DNA from: Scatophagus argus
Lineage: Eukaryota; Chordata; Actinopteri; Scatophagidae
Length of the DNA: 64,000 bases
Direction of reading: 5' to 3'
Assembly (NCBI RefSeq): GCF_020382885.2
Contig: NC_058501.1
Coordinates: forward strand, 14,832,501 to 14,896,500
Within the stretch, counting starts at the first letter, position 1, and every line of letters begins with the position of its first letter. The notes under the pieces were generated by a model. It did not search any database, had not been told where the DNA came from, and worked only from the letters and a program-made list of their open reading frames with translations. Positions 1 through 13,151 of this stretch are shown here, one piece after another. Both the position numbers and the translations under genes were made by a program.

Positions 1-3000
1 CACCTCCTCCCCCGCTAAGCCATGACAGCCCGGCACCTCCTCTTCCCCGAGGGACTCGGTCCCGTGGAGCCAGACGATATGCACCTGGCAAACAGAGACA
101 AAGTGACAAGATGACAAAAGCACAGCATATTAAGTTCAGTCTTTCAAAACTCATAGTGAAGAATCATGCAAAAAATGTGTGCGTGTGTACACTTCATACT
201 TGCTGGGGGTTGCCTGGAGGGCAGCGGTCCACGAGTGAAGTTGCTCTGACCTCCGCGGGGCTCACTGTACGTTCCTCTGTGGGTGACAGCTGGAACCTGT
301 CCGCTCCACGAGGAACCACGGCCTCCTTCTCTGCGAGTGTAGTTACCTACAAAACAAAAAAGGAGATGTTTTACTTCCCTCTAGTGGTCAACAAGTATTC
401 ATGTTACATATTCATCAACAACACAGTGAAAAATTAAGCAATTTTCACCAAGTTCTTTAACAACACTGACTTGGAATCATGAAAACTTGTCTTATCATAC
501 TAACATAAGAAGTGTTTTTTCCTGTGTGTACGTACCGGACAACAGCACACTTTTGGGTTGTGGTGGAGTGAAAAAACGAGTCTGACTGTGGAAAGTGGCT
601 CTGCCTCTGTTTCCAGTGAAAAGTCCTCGGGTGGGGGGTTTGGGGGAGCTCTTGGGCAGCCGTTTAGGTGGCAAAAGTCCAAGTGGAGTCGTAATGTCTT
701 TAAACTCTGCTGCCACAAAGTCATCCACGTGCATACTGGGAGGACGTGAAGTGTTCTGTTTGCGCTGGCGGAAGATATCATGAGGTCGGCAGAGGTTCTG
801 TCCAAACCCTCCTCGACCTCCACGTCCACGAGGAGCCGCCATGATGTGGGCTCTCTTAGCGGGTTCAACGTAGTCTGACTTACCGCTGCAGAGACCGGGA
901 CGAGATGACATTCAGTTAGCAGATTAAAACAAGACTTTAATTCTTTGTAAATAAAAAAAAAAACCAAACAAACCCTGGAACCGTACCTTGATGTGATGAA
1001 TGTCTCATGCTTATGTTTGCCCAGTCGGAAGCCTTTTGGAGCCTTCGTGTGACCAGGAGAGGAGGGCTCGGACAGGAAGGAGCGCTCCAGCTCTGCCTTC
1101 AGGTCCAGTTCTGGACAACACTCCTGAGCCAGACCCACCAGATCCACCTTCACCTGCCACACAGACAAAGAGACAATAGACATTATGTCCACCCACATAC
1201 AGACAGGCAGACACAGGGCTAAGTAACTGTACGTGCGTAAAGTCCCACATGAGTCATCAAGCTTACATAGTAGCCAAGTTGGGAGGGAAACTGTGTAAAC
1301 ACGACAGTAAAGGCACTAACTGCAGATACTGCCACCGAATAATGCAATGGAGGGGAAATAAGATAATGTACCAAATGAAACCTGCATTACAATTTTTGCT
1401 ATAGTGTCTTGAAAGTGCCTGTAAACATAACACACTTACCATATCAAGGTCTGGTTCTATGTCATCAGTTTGGAAGGGAGAGAACCACAGAGTCTTCAGC
1501 TGCTCATCCAGGGCTTCTGACAGAATGAACACGGTCCTACAGGTAACAACACTCACATGTGTTACACATCCAGAGTTTAATCACATTGTCCACTAAAGTG
1601 ATGCATAAGGCCCATTCTAGTATCCATCTATCCATTTTTCTATAGCATTTTATCCAGCGAGAGGCAGGTTACACCCTGGACTGGTCGTCAGTCAAGTGCA
1701 GAGTGATCACACACACTGACACTCACAATAGCCAATTAACCCGAAGTGCATGTTTTGGAGATTGTGGGAGGAAGCCGGAGTACCCGGAGAAAACCCACGC
1801 AGGCGCAGGGAGAACATGTAAACTCTGCAGAGTCAATTAAATAATTCTGTCATTTTAAAATGACAGAATTATTTCATTGATGACTGAACGTAGTCATGAA
1901 TATGAAGACAAAATGGAAAGTTTATGTATGTCACTTCGTACCTGTTATTAAACTGGGCCCCTAGTGTCTCAGGTGCTGGCAGAGTGGGCTCAGGATCAGC
2001 TGAAGGAGGTGTGTCTGGGGCCGTCTCTAGCAACTGTCTCAGGACAATCACATTCTCCAACATGCTCTCCAATGAATCATCTTCCTTACACAGTTTCTAC
2101 AGATACAGACACAGACTTGAAGAGTTATTTACATACCAAGAAAGTATCAAACGTAACTCGGCAAAAAAATACATATAAGTGCATAATTTGTACCGTAATC
2201 TGTTTCTCTAAAGCAGGTAGCGGGTGGGACTCAGACTCTTCCCACTGCAGCAGAGCTTTCATCTCAGAGCCTGAAAGTAACCGTGGAGTAGTGAAGGCAG
2301 GCTCCTCTCCAGACCCCTGGCCCTCATCAGCACCCTGTATTATAACACAGACAGATCCAAGATCAGATCAGACATCAGTTCTGAACTGAACTGATGAAGC
2401 TGCTGTGAATATGACCTGCATGACTGAGAATCTCCACAGATATCTTCATACACATGGTAATTACTTCAATGTGAAACAGCTATGGACCAGGTACCTACCA
2501 TTGATTCTGTGTTGACAATTTGTCTGAGGAAGTCAAGCAGAGCTGAGAGCAGATCAGCTGAGTCTTTGTTGAAGGGAGACACCAGTCTCTTTAACAGCGA
2601 GCACAGACCTGCACCGTGCTTCTTCAGAGCACTGAAACAAATATGAAACATAATCAGTTGACTAAGAAAAGGACAGCATAAAACAAGAAAGCGGTAATGC
2701 CTAGAAACAACAAGAGAACATTGCCGTTTACACTTTGAGGTGATAGAGTCCATAGTCGTGCTCGGTGAGGAATGTCAAAGTCCTGATACAGGTAAGGAGG
2801 AGTGGGACACTGCTCTCTGAATTCCCCAACACATCCAGCGAGGCTTTGCACACTAATGACATCATCTCTCGACCTGGAAGTGCACTGGCCAGCTGCTCAG
2901 CCTCTGACACGCAGCATTCACCAGGTGGAGACACCACCAGAGAAATGTCCTGGTGAAGATGGACAATGAAGATGCTGAAGGTTTTACGCTTTTCCCTCTA

Positions 3001-6000
3001 AGGACTTGTGGACATGTGTTTGCCATTATGTGTACTATAGTACTTACCTGGTCACACAGTGACTGTAATATTGTCCCCACTAGTTCGCTGCATTGCTGCT
3101 GCTGTAAGGCGTGGTCAGTTGGAGGAACCAACAAAGACAGCAGCAAGGGGAATAGATCGGCCAGTTGCTCATCTCCGGGCACGGATCCGGAGAGCAGGTG
3201 CAGCGCTGCGCTCTTACACGCTTTCTGTGACACCAGAGCATCCATCAGAGAAAGCAGACGCAGGGCCTGGCCCCAGCACACAGCTTTTCCCTCCGCCCTG
3301 CAATTAGTATATTGTGTACACTTTGAATACAATTCCCAACATAGACAGCATAAACAACTGAGCGTGTGTTTATTACTCACGGCTGCAGCTCCTCCAGCAG
3401 CAACTCCAGCAGGGTCTTCACGATGAGCACTGCGGTGGGTGAAGACAGGTCTGCCAGCTGAACACACAGTCTCCTTAGCATGGCCAAGAGAGGAGGGCAG
3501 CTGGTGGTACAAACACACCTCAAAGCCTCGGAAAACACTTTCCACTGAGCCCGTATGTGCATGCTCCACAGCTTCCTTGTGTTTAAGGCTATAGCCACAT
3601 CCTGGACTGATATCACCTGTGGACCAAAATGTCTATTAATATTAGTGTGTTTGTCAAAAAAAAAAAGGGAATCCTCTGAAGGTGAAAGGAAGTACAGGAT
3701 AGATGTGTGACCAGTAGGACTAAGTTACCTGAGTGCTCTGCATTGGCAGTGGAAGAGGCAGGAGCTCAGACAGCAACGTTAGACCAGAGAACAGACCTTC
3801 AGGAGCTTTCAGCAGCGAGCTCAAAACCTCTTTTAGCATCAGAGACCACGTGTTACTGGCCAGAGTCTCTTCTGTATGAGTCACCTGCATCAAATACACA
3901 CACAATGACTATTAAAGACACTTTTTGCACAACATTTCTTGACAAATCTTGACTTGCTCAATCACACACACACCTCTTCATTAACACCCTGCGTGAAGGT
4001 GAGCAGCACGTCAACGATAAGCGCCTGCACTCGGGTCTCCTCTCCATCTAGACGCCCAGAAGCGGGGATGGAGCACACTATCATGTGGAGCGTCACCAAC
4101 ACACTGGCGACGCGAGTGTCCCTGAATTGGAAAGCTCCCCCACGCAGCAACTCTGTCAGCATGGTGCGCAGCAACCGCAGTGTGCTTATACATATACTGA
4201 GGATCATGCAGCGCTGTGGCGTCGGGCCCATATGTCCATGCACACGCCACGGCTGCAGCAAAACGCTACACAGCTTCTGTAGGACACGCACACACATATC
4301 CAGACCCTCGCCGGAGAATAGCTGGACCCCTGCAAGACTCCATTTAAGATCCCTCTGCTGACCTGTTGAAATGAGGAAGACAGAAGAGGAAACAATGTGC
4401 TCTATGAGAAAGGAAATCTATTCAACAGGCTTGTTAGATCTCATGGATATATAAGAAAAGATTATTGTGTTGAAAGAGGTGAATATGGTTACTCTGAGTT
4501 ACTACTCAGCTTTTGTTTACTTGTAGGACAACTGCACTGGGCACCTTCAATACTGTTAAGCATTTTTACCTTCTACAGCAGGGGAGGGGCAGGAAATATG
4601 ACAAAGGACCCTGAGAGCTGTGACCAGTCCAGTTCCCTCAGCAGTCAACACATTCTCCACATTCTGAAGCCAAGAGAGGACACACATTTAAAACGACACA
4701 GAGCTCTCTTATTTGCATGTAGCCTTGACTCAAATATGCTACAGAGCAGGTTTGTGTTCAGTTCAGACATGTAGATGAAGCTGTGCAAACCAAGGAGCTA
4801 TGCTATATAACTGATGGCTCTAATGTACAAAATTATTTGAAACATACAGATCAATGTGCGATTTCAGGAAAGACATCTTGTTTTGGTAACAGTTTCAGCT
4901 GGTAAAACTGAATAAAACAAAATAAGCGCTATGATTCTCAATTAAATCAAATTTATGAAGTGGCCAGTCTCTGTGAGATAGGCTGGGACAAATGACCTTG
5001 ATTCCTTCACTGAAAGAGTTGGTGGAGTCCCTGAATTAAATGTTATAGACAAATCACTGGCAGCTGCCCAAACTCTGCCAAGTGCAGAGTTCACTCACTG
5101 AATTAACTCATAAGTTAAGTAGGACCATCTGTAGGTGATTCAGGAAAATGACAGGTCACACAGTGAGAATAAGTACATAATGAAATGCTGCTTTACTTCA
5201 GCTCTATGTATATTGAGTGAGAGTTCTGTACCTGTTTGATGTAGTCTATAAGGGTGGGAATGCTGCCAATATCAAAGCGAAATTTTTCCAGGGGCTCCAG
5301 CCACTTGTTAAGTTCTAAAGTATGAGAAAACACCAAAACTTTAATTTAAAAAAATACATACAAACACTAGAAATTGTCAAATGTGAAAAGATACATGAAT
5401 GCAATAATGGTAATTTACCCTGTAATTTAGCATTGGTGTCATCAGCCTTGGCTATTGAGAGCAGTGGGGCAGCATATTGTTCCATCATCCGCAGTTCATT
5501 AGAGCTCTGCACTACCAGCAACACCAGCATACAAGCATAGTTATATGTCACTGCTTTGCGAGCTTTGGCCTCACTACAAGAAAAGGAGGTGAAAAGTGAA
5601 AAAGTACCCAGAAATCACTGCACAGGTGCCTGAAATAAAAAACAAGTCATACAGAAAGAGACATAAAGATAAGGAGACAGCTGTACCCTTGTATGTCTTT
5701 ACTGTGGTGCTGGAGCAGGGTGACCAGACAGGACAGGTTGTTGTCCAGGCTGAAAACGTGGGCCACGGCACTACGACCAGTCTGTGTGAAGGTCATCAGG
5801 TAGAGCGCGTGGAGCATGCCCAGTACCTCCGCGTTATCACCTTCCTCTAGTCCAGCTCCTCCATCTCCCTTTGTTGCCACATGGCTCATAAGCTCTGACA
5901 CACCCTGCAGAGCATGTAGAGCCTGCATTAGCCACACGCCGAAGCCCTCTTCACCAAACCCGGGTCCTGTGAGAGCACCCTCTCCCCCTGGAAAGGTGGT

Positions 6001-9000
6001 GTCCTCGCCTTCAGTTTCTGCCATCGATGCCAGGAGACGCAGCAGCAGGTTGGTGGGAGTGGGCTGGGCGAGAAGGAAGAGCAGACCTGACTGACTGAGC
6101 GAAAGGAATCGTAGGAGCTCTCTTACAGCTTGTGTGACACCTAGGTGGCCAGCTGCCGCAGCTGCCGATAACACCGCTGCAGTGCTCTCCAGGAAATGGC
6201 ACGCATGCATATACCTGAAAATGAAGAGAATGCATTATTACAAATCAGTGGGACACAACTACATTCACCTTTATATATGAGCTACTGCAACTATGAGAGG
6301 TTTGAAGTCATGTGTGTTTGGTCGTGTACCTATACAGTGTTGGGTATGGATCGTCCCGTTCCTGTGGTCCTGTTACTCTAGCAGTAGTGGGGAAGGCTTT
6401 CGTAGGTGGCTGCACCATGCAGTTGGGGGCTGTCTCCAGGAGGTGATGTAACTCTTCCAAGACACCCGCCAGCCTATCAAGCTCTGCCTCGCTGACAGGG
6501 GAGGGGGTTAGCGATGATTCCTCCTCCATGGGGCTCTCAGTACCTTCCATCTCCTCCTGTGAATGACAGGGAGTCATGACTCATGAAAAATATGTGTATT
6601 CTTTGAAGTTAGTAACTGTGAGCGCGTAAATGACTGTGACTGAGGATGTGTCTACCTGCTGTGGTTCACTCGATGATGACGATGCTGCTGCTGCTGCATG
6701 TTGCAGGTCAATCAGTACCTCATATATGTGGCTTTTCTGTAATATGGTGTTGCCAGCTGTTATGACCCTCACTGTTTCTTCACGTAGGAACAGCTGGACC
6801 AAACGCTACAAAAGGATATAAAACTTTGTAAGAGATAAATATTGCTCAACCAGGCAGATTAACATCTGGGTCAATAACATCTGTTCAATATGTGATGTAT
6901 TTAAAGGTTAACTCATTAGGATCATGACAAATGGCAAGCTGGGTTAAATTTGTAATTATATCAGCAATTTACAATGTATTCTTATTGTCGAGCTCTGGGG
7001 GAAATTTCCAACCTGGGTCCCCGCTGAAGAAATATTGAAGATAATCTGAATATAATGAGTTTTTTGTGGTGCTAACCTGATAGCCACTCTTCTCTGAATC
7101 TCCTGCATGTAGGAAAGCCTCCATGCCAGCAGGAGTGTTGATCAGAGCACCCAGAGCTCTCAGGATACTCAGCTTCAGTGTGGAGGAGACATGGTCTGTG
7201 TTCAGCAGCTCCAGCAGCACATTCAGGGCCCTTTCATGCAGCAGCGCTGTGAGGCCATGTGGGCACTCTGCTAGGCATGATGCTAACTTGGCACCAGCTT
7301 TCAACTGTCTCAGGTTAAGAGCAATGGGTTGTGTGAGAGCAATCTCCATACTAAGAGCCTGGAGTGCCCACTGGACCAAAACTCCAACAGGGCCCTCCAT
7401 CTCTTTCTCTCCTTGTTTAATTAAGTAAGCCAAGCCTTTGGCCAGTAGTCCAGGGGCTTCTTCAAGAGCAGTTACCCAGCGGGAGTCTCTGTCATCTCCA
7501 GTACTAGAAAGAAGCTCTTTCAGCTGTGCAACAGCTTCAGCTTCCTCTCCAACTGCTGGTTCCTCTGTTCCACCAGGGTCCCTGGGTTCCTCCACACTGG
7601 TCTTCTCAAACTGAGCATCAAAGCGGGTCTTGTATGGAGGGGTGAAGTAAAGCAGGGGTCTGAGTTCTCGCTCATATGGGTCATACTGGACAGGTGGGAC
7701 AGATGCCAGGTCCTCAGGAGTGTATTCCATGTCAAATGTGGGCAACTTGAAGCTACCATTATCCAGATCATCTTCATCACTGGAAATTTGCTCGTAGCCG
7801 TCATCACCTGAAGAAATGAAAGACAGAAGAAATTTGACCAAAGTTAATATATTATGAACAGGAGTCTTAAGATCCTTCATAAAATATGTAAAAATAAATG
7901 GAAATGAGGAGGACCATTACATATTCCCTTGCTCATTCACAAATGCATACAGAGAGACTTTCTCATACATGGCAGCATCTCTCCCAACATGCAGGGTTAG
8001 TTTGACGTACTGGATGTGACTACAGCACAAGCGTCAGTCATAGCTGTGAGGATGTGTCAGGTAGGCATCCACATGACCACTTATGAATGTCGATCATAAG
8101 CCATCAGAGTAACTAAGAGTTTGGCGCATCCAGCGGTTGCAGGTGGAGGCAGCATGCCAGAGCACACACACTCTCTCCAACTGTCACTCAGTCCCAAATA
8201 GACCCTGTTCCTGTGGCCCCCTGGGAGATCTGACGAGTTTGCAGCACCGAGGGGTTCAGGGCCGGGCGTCCATTTGGGATCGTAGACTATCCTGCTCTCA
8301 CAAAATAACTCCCCTACCTTCCTCCATCTCCTCTTCCTCGTCCTCACCCTCATCTTCCTCCTCCTCGTCTTCCTCCTCCTCCTCTTCTGGAGCGCTCCCC
8401 TCAGTCCGTGCATCTTCTTCCTCCTCCTGCTCTTCCTCCTCCTCCTCATCACCTTCTTCCTCTTGTTCTGCATCGGAGTACGCTTCATCAGCAGGGAGTG
8501 ATCGCTCAGGTGACACCGCCTCCAGGTAGTCGTCACGGCCCTGGCATGGCTCATCTTTGACTACGCCCACTGGAGACGTCACAATAGAAACCAGAGGCCA
8601 CATATTTCAGTTCACATTCTCATATGGTACATTTAAACATGAAAGCTATATGTTCACCTAAAACTACAGGCCTACTTATACAAAACACCAAGGATCATAC
8701 TGGTGTTTTTTCTACATGTTTTAGCCTGTATATAACACAGTGCTTATACTTTAGTTGAATTCTAAATGTTGCCCAAAGCTTATCACCTTTTTTAATATGT
8801 TTTACAACCTGGCAAGCAACCACAGGTTGTCACTAATTTCAGTACATTGTGGTAATCAGCGTGACAAGACTTGCTTAGGATATGTTCATAGTGAACATAA
8901 TGTGCCCTTTATATGTAGAAAAACACATAAGTAGAGTTTACGCTTTTAACCATATTGCAATGGAGCAATAAGATAACAGAGAAAAATATAGTGCAGCTTT

Positions 9001-12000
9001 ATTAAGCAGCTCTAATAAACACAAAGAGCAAGTTTCAACTCCATAAGTCATTTTTTTGTACCGACATGAACTGAAGCATTGAGCAACTAAGTAATTAGGA
9101 AACATTTAACAAAAAAAGCTAGTTATAAACTTAAAATAAAGTACACAAACTTGTACTGAATTGGCAAAACAATACGAAGATATTTTATCTTAAGGTGAAA
9201 CTCGGCAGCTGAGTGCAACTGACAGAAAACACTGAATTTTAAATTGAAACAGATAAAGAAACTGTAAGGTAGCTAATGTAGGACTGTCTCAAGATACTTT
9301 TGTTAATGATTGAGAAGGACCACTGATGCAGCATTTAACTACATGTATCAAGTATCAACCAGGCAGATAAGACAGCAGCATCTCTTTTACTGTTGACAAA
9401 TTATAATCTAATGTTGGCTGAAATGATGTGATGTAATGTGTGCAAAAAAAAAAAACAGATGTACTTTTCTGACCCGCTACTTGGACTTGCTCTTCATCAT
9501 CATCATCTGGGGGTGGAGGCCCAGGTGGAGTACGAGGCCCTCTGGGTGCTGGTCTGGGTGGGCTGCCATTGTACTGGTCATCTTTTTCCCACTCTAAAAA
9601 AAAAAACGACAACAGGAAACAAGAAAATCAAAGATTACCTGCTCACTGGAGGTTTCAGTTTCAGGTAATGGGTGTGAAGACGAGAGTGTCGGGTAGTTTT
9701 GGCTCACTGATTCCCACCTTGTTTAACGATCCTCTTGGGCCCACTGGGCTGCTGGGGAGGTGGAGGTGGAGGAGGAGGGGGTGAGCCTTGGTCATGTCCG
9801 TGTGAGCGCTCTGCTGTCCCGTACACTGCTAAAGTCAGACTGGTGTACCAGCCACGCAGCACCAGGCCATCAGTGTTCACCTGTATGTACAAACACATTT
9901 AGTTATCCATCAATGGATAGAAATAATAAAATAAAACAACAAATTATCCTATTGACCACTTACCTTTCCACTGGGTCTAAATACGATGGACTTGTTCTCA
10001 TCATATTCCAGACTGAGGGCAGAAAACAAGACAGAGCAGATTAAAACAACAGAATTAACATATATATCAATGATAAAATACTCATAACTTCTACTACATT
10101 TGCAGGTTTGTTTATCAATAGGCTACCATATGATACTTTATTTTTAGAAAATAGTATACGACTGCAATAAGCTCTAATTGCTAATTGCTCTAATATGGCC
10201 AAGAATTATTAATTATTAAAATATCACATTTTTTTAAAAACACTTTCCAATTACAGAATTAATTAGATTAAGAAGGCCTGGTGCCAGATAAGCAGTAGAA
10301 AACAAATAAATGGCTGGTTAAAGTCAACACTCGTCTATTACAAGACGTGAGTCGTGACAGTGTTTACAACAGGTCTGATCGTGCAGACTGAAAAAGACTT
10401 CTGTAAATGTATGTTTAATCCCATCTAAAGCCTTTTAATGACCTGCCGATAGCCTGTGATAGGATATATACAGAAAATAACATATTTGCAATGAAAAATT
10501 CATCCAAATGCATTTTTACAATTACTGCAATTATTAGGACCATCCAGATGCTGAACGTCACCACAGCTGACTAAAATGACCTTGAGCCAATAATCATTTG
10601 TTTAAAATCATTTCAATCAAACTTGTTTATTTGGCATTTGGAAGGTAATTCAAAAGCAACCAGACAGGTTAAAAAATCTGCTACCAACTTTTCCAGCAGA
10701 GATAATAACTCGGGTGTGTCATATTTACAGTTTTCAACAACTCTTACACAATGCACACCTCTAAATACAAGTTTATGCTCCGGTGCCACTGTGCACACAC
10801 CTGTTATTATAAGGTTCAAATAAAAACATTTCACTTAAACGTTCCACTACTAATCTATTTCATGGGTACCCCCAGTTTTTGTGTCACTTTCAGCTGCTGT
10901 GTGGGTGGGGCTGAGTTTCTGGAGAGACCAGTTATCCAGCATGGGAACAAAGACACCAGAAGACAAGTGGGTGTACAGACGAACACACACACACACACAC
11001 ACACACCCCTCTGGCCTCTGAGAACAGCGCTCAGATGCTACTGTGACTGGTTCTACAGGTGAGACAGATATCTGTATCTTAAGCACTTTGGAGTTTTGAC
11101 AAGGACATACAGATCACCAGAGCTCAAAGGAATACAGAAACACAATGAGAGGGGTGGGGGAATGAAAATCATTCTGACCTGCCCAGTCTGTGGAACGTGG
11201 GGTTGTTGGGTTTGGTGACATTATTGAAGAACAGCTCCAACTGGAATGCATGAGGAGATGTCTCCCTGGAAACACAGAAACACACACAAAGACAGTAATG
11301 AGGCAGTATGAGGCAATAACTGCAATTTAATACAACAATTCTACCTTAAAATATGTCAGAAATGTTTAAAGGCTGTAGTCAAACGGTGGTGTTTTACTCA
11401 AGTACATTATAGAGGTGTTTCGAATATTTTGTCCTTCCTCTTTATGTACAAGCGTACATAAACACAATGAGCGTACCAAATAAAGTGAACAACAAGTATA
11501 CAGTCTGAAACGAGACATTCATTATTCAAGAGATTTTCCATATATGCAGTGTTAGATATCACTTTAACATATCTGGATATATAAGGCCATTGTAGGCAAT
11601 TGCATCGTTGAGTAAAAAATGTATTTTGATATGATCTGGCCATCAGTGTGATGACCTGTCTGGTATGCAATTTCATTTGTTGAATTATCCAAAATAGACA
11701 TTATTCGCGGTCAATATACAAAACATCCTGGTCCCAAAATATACTTCATATACTATATTAATACAGCTACATATATATAGACATATAAGCGGCCAGAGAC
11801 AGAATTTATCCAAATAGATCTATACACAATCTAGAAGACTGATCTGCTCAGGTTTGTGCATTGTTGAGCTCTGAGCCCATTCATCCAGTTAAATTACATC
11901 ACACCCAGCAGGCTCAGTGGGAATCAGGACAGTGGAGCTCAGGTGTCAAACTACTTTCCTACAGGCGTGCGTGCACACACACACACATCTCAGGTATCTG

Positions 12001-13151
12001 TAGCAAAGAAGCACATCTAGAGGTGATATATCACTACCAATGGGGTTAAGTCTTTCCTGTAACTAAGGATACACCAACCTAACTGTCTATCCCATCTAAT
12101 TAAGGTAACATGAGGCCAGGGAATGTAACCATTAGTGGAAATATTATTTTATGACAACACTGACGGTTGTATTGTATCATAGCCAATACGTGTAATAAGG
12201 TTGCTATCTGCAACTATATGCAATTGTCAGTCTACTGGGTAGGCCTTGACTCAACTGATATTTGGAAAATCCTTGTTAACATCAGTGGGATGGACAAATT
12301 ATTAGAAATCCCTCTCAGAATGAAATATTTCAACAGCACCAAAAAAAAATTACCATAAAGTTGAGTAAACACGTCACTAGCAATAAAAACGGTATATTAA
12401 ACCCTTCGTGGAAGAGGATGTATTGCAGGGCTGTTTTATTACATTGTTCTGTCTGTGTAGACCTAATATGCTCGAAAGTGCAAGTCTGCAAACTCTTACC
12501 CAAAAGCTCTGCTGTCAGGTAAGTTGCTGTGTGCTTTGATCCCTGGAGGAATGACCCGCACCTCTGTGATCAGCACCCCGCAAGGAAACCGAACCACGTC
12601 CACGTTGGTTAACTGAAGTGCAATATGCATCACAATTAATGCAAACATTCAAATAATGCAGTGCCCTACCCAATCACAACTAACACTACAGAAGATCAGT
12701 TTACTGCCTGCTCTTTAGTAAACACGACCACGCTGAGACTTTATGATTAGCATTAGCCACTTGGCTAACTAGCAAACAAACTGCACATAATGCAAAACAG
12801 AAATGCTTGGCGTTGTGTGATTATATAAATAAAATCATATTTGAAGGGTATATTTGGCACAGTTAGGGTATCAGAGTTACAATCAGGAAAGGCTGTATAA
12901 CAATGATAACATTGAACCGCAACGTTATAACAACCATGACACAACTGCTAATGTTAGCCAAGTTGATGTCGATAGCTGGGAAGTTTAGCATCATAATCTC
13001 AAACTCCTAATTTTAACTGATATGAGTATTGAAATAGGACATTCAAAAGAAAATAAACATGAGACGTATAGGGCATCAGAAACAGTACCTCTGCATTCTG
13101 GTGTTTAAACGTATCTAGAAAAAGAAGCTCCGTTGAAGTGTCCCCCGCCAT
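1..13151 (-). CDS. virma: Virilizer homologue, m6A methyltransferase complex scaffold (3' end beyond window)
   Basis: Scaffold of the nuclear m6A writer complex (with WTAP, METTL3/14 and others). The start at 13151 gives MAGDTSTELLFLDTFKH, like human VIRMA. Exons on the minus strand, 5' to 3': 13151-13089, 12612-12500, 11265-11179, 10012-9964, 9880-9718, 9593-9474, 8569-8318, 7807-7077, 6805-6656, 6556-6330, 6214-5687, 5573-5419, 5314-5232, 4663-4570, 4362-3974, 3884-3729, 3616-3381, 3297-3048, 2949-2732, 2631-2499, 2334-2194, 2096-1942, 1536-1440, 1153-987, 885-536, 346-200, 84-1. All phases agree, giving about 1,779 residues (human about 1,812). Landmarks: a proline run (exon 5), SPPRPAPRGPRTPPGPPPP (exon 6), a long Glu/Asp tract (exon 7), DDGYEQISSDED (exon 8), ALNTRKLWSMH, LERSFLSEPSSPG, LGKHKHETFITS, RPHDIFRQRKQNTSRPPSMH and an Arg/Gly-rich tail (PRDRVPRGRGGAGLSW) ending at the left edge. 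No break seen. Identity is very secure; splice points are by eye. Confidence 0.96.
1621..1825 (-). repeat. Dispersed teleost repeat, copy 1 (virma intron)
   Basis: Contains TGTGGGAGGAAGCCGGAGTA and GAGAAAACCCACGCAGGCGC, the signature of a very common fish interspersed repeat, here reversed relative to the copies at 27390 and 49130. Ends are approximate; the repeat family should be named by RepeatMasker. Confidence 0.75.
1833..1880. repeat. 48-bp near-perfect palindrome in virma intron
   Basis: The half-site AAATAATTCTGTCATTTT (1839-1856) is followed at once by its exact reverse complement (1857-1874). Five more pairs match outside one mismatch. It lies right at the end of dispersed repeat copy 1. 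Confidence 0.85.
8318..8569 (-). other. virma: virma acidic-tract exon (low-complexity coding)
   Basis: This coding exon begins with VKDEPCQGRDDYLEAVSPER, matching the start of the human acidic region. It then becomes a run of Glu with some Asp, encoded by GAG/GAA/GAC. On the plus strand it reads as near-continuous CTC/TTC triplets from about 8318 to 8480. Triplet-repeat coding of this kind tends to vary in length between individuals and species. The 8137-8529 plus-strand serine-rich frame is its shadow. Confidence 0.85.
10983..11006. repeat. (CA)12 microsatellite, virma intron
   Basis: Pure CA dinucleotide run. Confidence 0.9.

Noticed and set aside
3939..4361. 140-residue open frame on the plus strand
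   Set aside because: It is the antisense shadow of a long virma exon (4362-3974) and has no splice or domain support.
8137..8529. Serine-rich plus-strand open frame
   Set aside because: Complement of the Glu/Asp-coding triplet run of virma.
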